Shown: piece after piece, positions 5,570 to 6,999 of the stretch
How positions within the stretch are numbered: position 1 is the stretch's first letter
How the letters are laid out: every line of letters starts with the position of its first letter
Notes under the pieces: model-generated
What the model was told of the DNA's origin: nothing
Database searches by the model: none
Seen by the model: the letters and a program-made list of their open reading frames with translations, nothing else
Translations under genes and position numbers: made by a program
NCBI GenBank assembly: GCA_947450745.1
Contig: CANFYD010000196.1
Coordinates: 1 to 6,999 of the forward strand
Length of the DNA stretch: 6,999 nt
Direction of reading: 5' to 3'
Source: Burkholderiales bacterium
GTDB taxonomy: Bacteria > Pseudomonadota > Gammaproteobacteria > Burkholderiales > Burkholderiaceae_C

Positions 5570-6999
5570 TTATTTACAGATTTGGCCCACCGTCACTGCG
5601 CTGCAACTTTGAAAGTCGCTGTGCATCAGCAAGCCCTCGGCGCTGCGCCCTTGCAGCCGCAATTGCTTGAAGCTGGTGGTGGCCAGCGCCGCACTGCCCA
5701 GCGTAGCAGCCAAAGCAGCGCTGCGAAGGCTGGCCGTCAAACCCCCCGACTCGACCAAGCGATTGGCGGCCGTGCAACCGCTGTCCAGGCACAGGCTGGC
5801 CGCTTCCAGGCCCAGCACCGCGTTGCTGAAGGTCCAACTCGGGGTGTAAGTGATCTTGGCTTTCGCTGCGCCCTTCAAAGCGACCAGCGCCGTGGCTGAC
5901 GTCGCGGCCAGCACCGGCCAGGGCAAGCTGGGCATGGCTGCCTCCAGCGGCGGCACCCCGGCCAATTCAAGCGTGAAACTGCTGCTGCCACCCGCAGGCG
6001 TGAACGCCGTGGTGCAAGCCGTGTCGCCGAACAAGCTGACCTTCAACTCGCGGCCGCTGCGGTAGAAATTGCGCACCACCGCGTCGCCATCCGCCCCGGC
6101 CACGATCGGCCACCATTGCTCGGCAACGCCACGCGTCGCACCCTGCGTCGGGCTGGCGCTGGCTTGCCCGTCAGTAGCGCTGACGGCCCAGACGGACAGC
6201 AAGGTCGCGCCGCTGTGGGGCTTGAAGTAAGCCAGCGTCTGCTCCAACCCACTGAGATTGGTTTGGCTGACTCGTGCGCACTGCAAACCGGTCTGAAGCG
6301 GGATGGAGACGCTCAACGCCCTCGCGTAGCTGTCGACCGAACTGCCATCGACACGCTGCATTTTCTGCACCCGTGCCTGCGCGTTGGCCTGGATGGCCTG
6401 CATATTGCCCAGCAAGCGCCAGCCATCGCTTTGCAGCGTCACCGCTTGGTTGTTGGCAACGACTCGCAACACCTTCGTCACCGCCGCCAGCGTGACCAGA
6501 CTGATCTTGCACACCGGCAAGCTGCCGCTGAAGTCGCAGCGCCCCAACTCCGGGCTTTGCATGACGGAACCGTACGGGGCCTGCAAATTGCCAATCACCC
6601 CTTCAAACATCAAACAAAGTCCTTGCTGGGCTTGAGTACCCGTCATCGTCAGGCCGTCCTCGATCGTGATGCGTGCATTGCTGGCCAACAGCGCAGTCAT
6701 GCCGGCGCTGCAGGTCGCCGAGCTGGCCACGGCGGCGGTCATGGCGGTCATCAGTGATTCAATGCCGGCCAGGTTCAAGCTGGCCGCTGCGGCGTTAAGG
6801 CTGATCAGGCCCTGTGTCGTGCCGGACTCCAAATAGAGGCTGCCGCTGCCCAGCCTGGGTGTGATCTGCACAAACGGTTTGTTGCCATCGACGCCGAATC
6901 CGAAACCCAGGTTGTCGAGCAAGCGGTCATGGCCGACGCGTGAGCCGGCAATCACCGCCGCGCTGCTGAAGTCCACCGAGCCGGACAGGCCGGCGTCGC
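5570..6999 (-). CDS. Unrecognised, probably exported protein (C-terminal part, 5' end off window)
   Basis: 475 residues of an open frame ending in TAA (5572-5570). The frame runs without a stop to the right edge (DAGLSGS precedes the GTG at 6976), so the true start and any signal peptide lie outside. I recognise no family. The visible part is rich in Ala, Ser, Leu, Gly and Thr, with alternating polar/hydrophobic stretches typical of beta-rich extracytoplasmic proteins and no long membrane segment. It has ten cysteines (residues 96, 128, 154, 163, 240, 328, 403, 408, 465 and 474 of the visible part), an even number with close pairs (C154/C163, C403/C408, C465/C474), which suggests disulfides and hence export. 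The last cysteine is the penultimate residue, in QICK. A surface, pilus-associated or periplasmic role is possible but unproven. The glutamine synthetase gene follows 29 bp downstream and may share its transcript. Confidence 0.75.
   Translation of the reverse strand, partial: DAGLSGSVDFSSAAVIAGSRVGHDRLLDNLGFGFGVDGNKPFVQITPRLGSGSLYLESGTTQGLISLNAAAASLNLAGIESLMTAMTAAVASSATCSAGMTALLASNARITIEDGLTMTGTQAQQGLCLMFEGVIGNLQAPYGSVMQSPELGRCDFSGSLPVCKISLVTLAAVTKVLRVVANNQAVTLQSDGWRLLGNMQAIQANAQARVQKMQRVDGSSVDSYARALSVSIPLQTGLQCARVSQTNLSGLEQTLAYFKPHSGATLLSVWAVSATDGQASASPTQGATRGVAEQWWPIVAGADGDAVVRNFYRSGRELKVSLFGDTACTTAFTPAGGSSSFTLELAGVPPLEAAMPSLPWPVLAATSATALVALKGAAKAKITYTPSWTFSNAVLGLEAASLCLDSGCTAANRLVESGGLTASLRSAALAATLGSAALATTSFKQLRLQGRSAEGLLMHSDFQSCSAVTVGQICK

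Noticed and set aside
5553..5576. Intrinsic terminator on the plus strand
   Set aside because: The stem plus TTTATTT fits the form, but no plus-strand gene precedes it. I list it only as a hairpin.
1..6999. Phage, transposon, CRISPR, toxin-antitoxin or defence system
   Set aside because: No transposase, integrase, Cas-like, toxin or nuclease motif, and no spacer-repeat array, is present. The two 22-bp repeats are too few and wrongly spaced for a CRISPR array.

Overview
The window is GC-rich and densely coding. Its gene content points to a betaproteobacterium, most likely order Burkholderiales (the Rubrivivax/Leptothrix/Roseateles neighbourhood). The evidence is a proteobacterial 'ferrooxidans-type' glutamate-cysteine ligase, a Burkholderiales-like Kup potassium transporter and a PuuA-like glutamine synthetase paralogue. 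The genus is an inference from protein flavour, not from a marker gene.

Layout, left to right. Bases 1-205 lie downstream of kup and carry no convincing gene. They hold a 22-bp direct repeat in two copies, a smaller imperfect repeat and GC-rich hairpins. Bases 206-2089 (minus) encode Kup, a low-affinity K+ transporter. Bases 2090-2215 are a short intergenic region with a cluster of palindromes at the end of the next gene. Bases 2216-3511 (minus) encode GshA, the first enzyme of glutathione synthesis. Bases 3512-3709 separate gshA from a divergent gene and contain a clean inverted repeat (AGAATCG-N3-CGATTCT) overlapping a possible -10 box of gshA. Bases 3710-4114 (plus) encode a stand-alone CheY-like receiver protein. 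It converges on a glutamine synthetase family gene (4173-5540, minus) whose start is set by a good ribosome binding site. Upstream of that gene, 29 bp away, is the 3' part of a large unrecognised gene (5570 to beyond 6999, minus) for a probably exported, Cys-paired, Ala/Ser/Gly/Thr-rich protein.

How the genes fit together. gshA and kup run in the same direction 126 bp apart and could be co-transcribed. The partial gene and the glutamine synthetase gene could likewise share a transcript (29-bp gap with a hairpin in it). The receiver gene is divergent from gshA and has no kinase partner in view. Most of the window is ordinary housekeeping metabolism and transport. I see no phage, transposase, CRISPR, toxin-antitoxin or defence system. 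The parts least explained by known families are the repeat-bearing tail after kup, the gshA leader inverted repeat, and the unrecognised protein running off the right edge.
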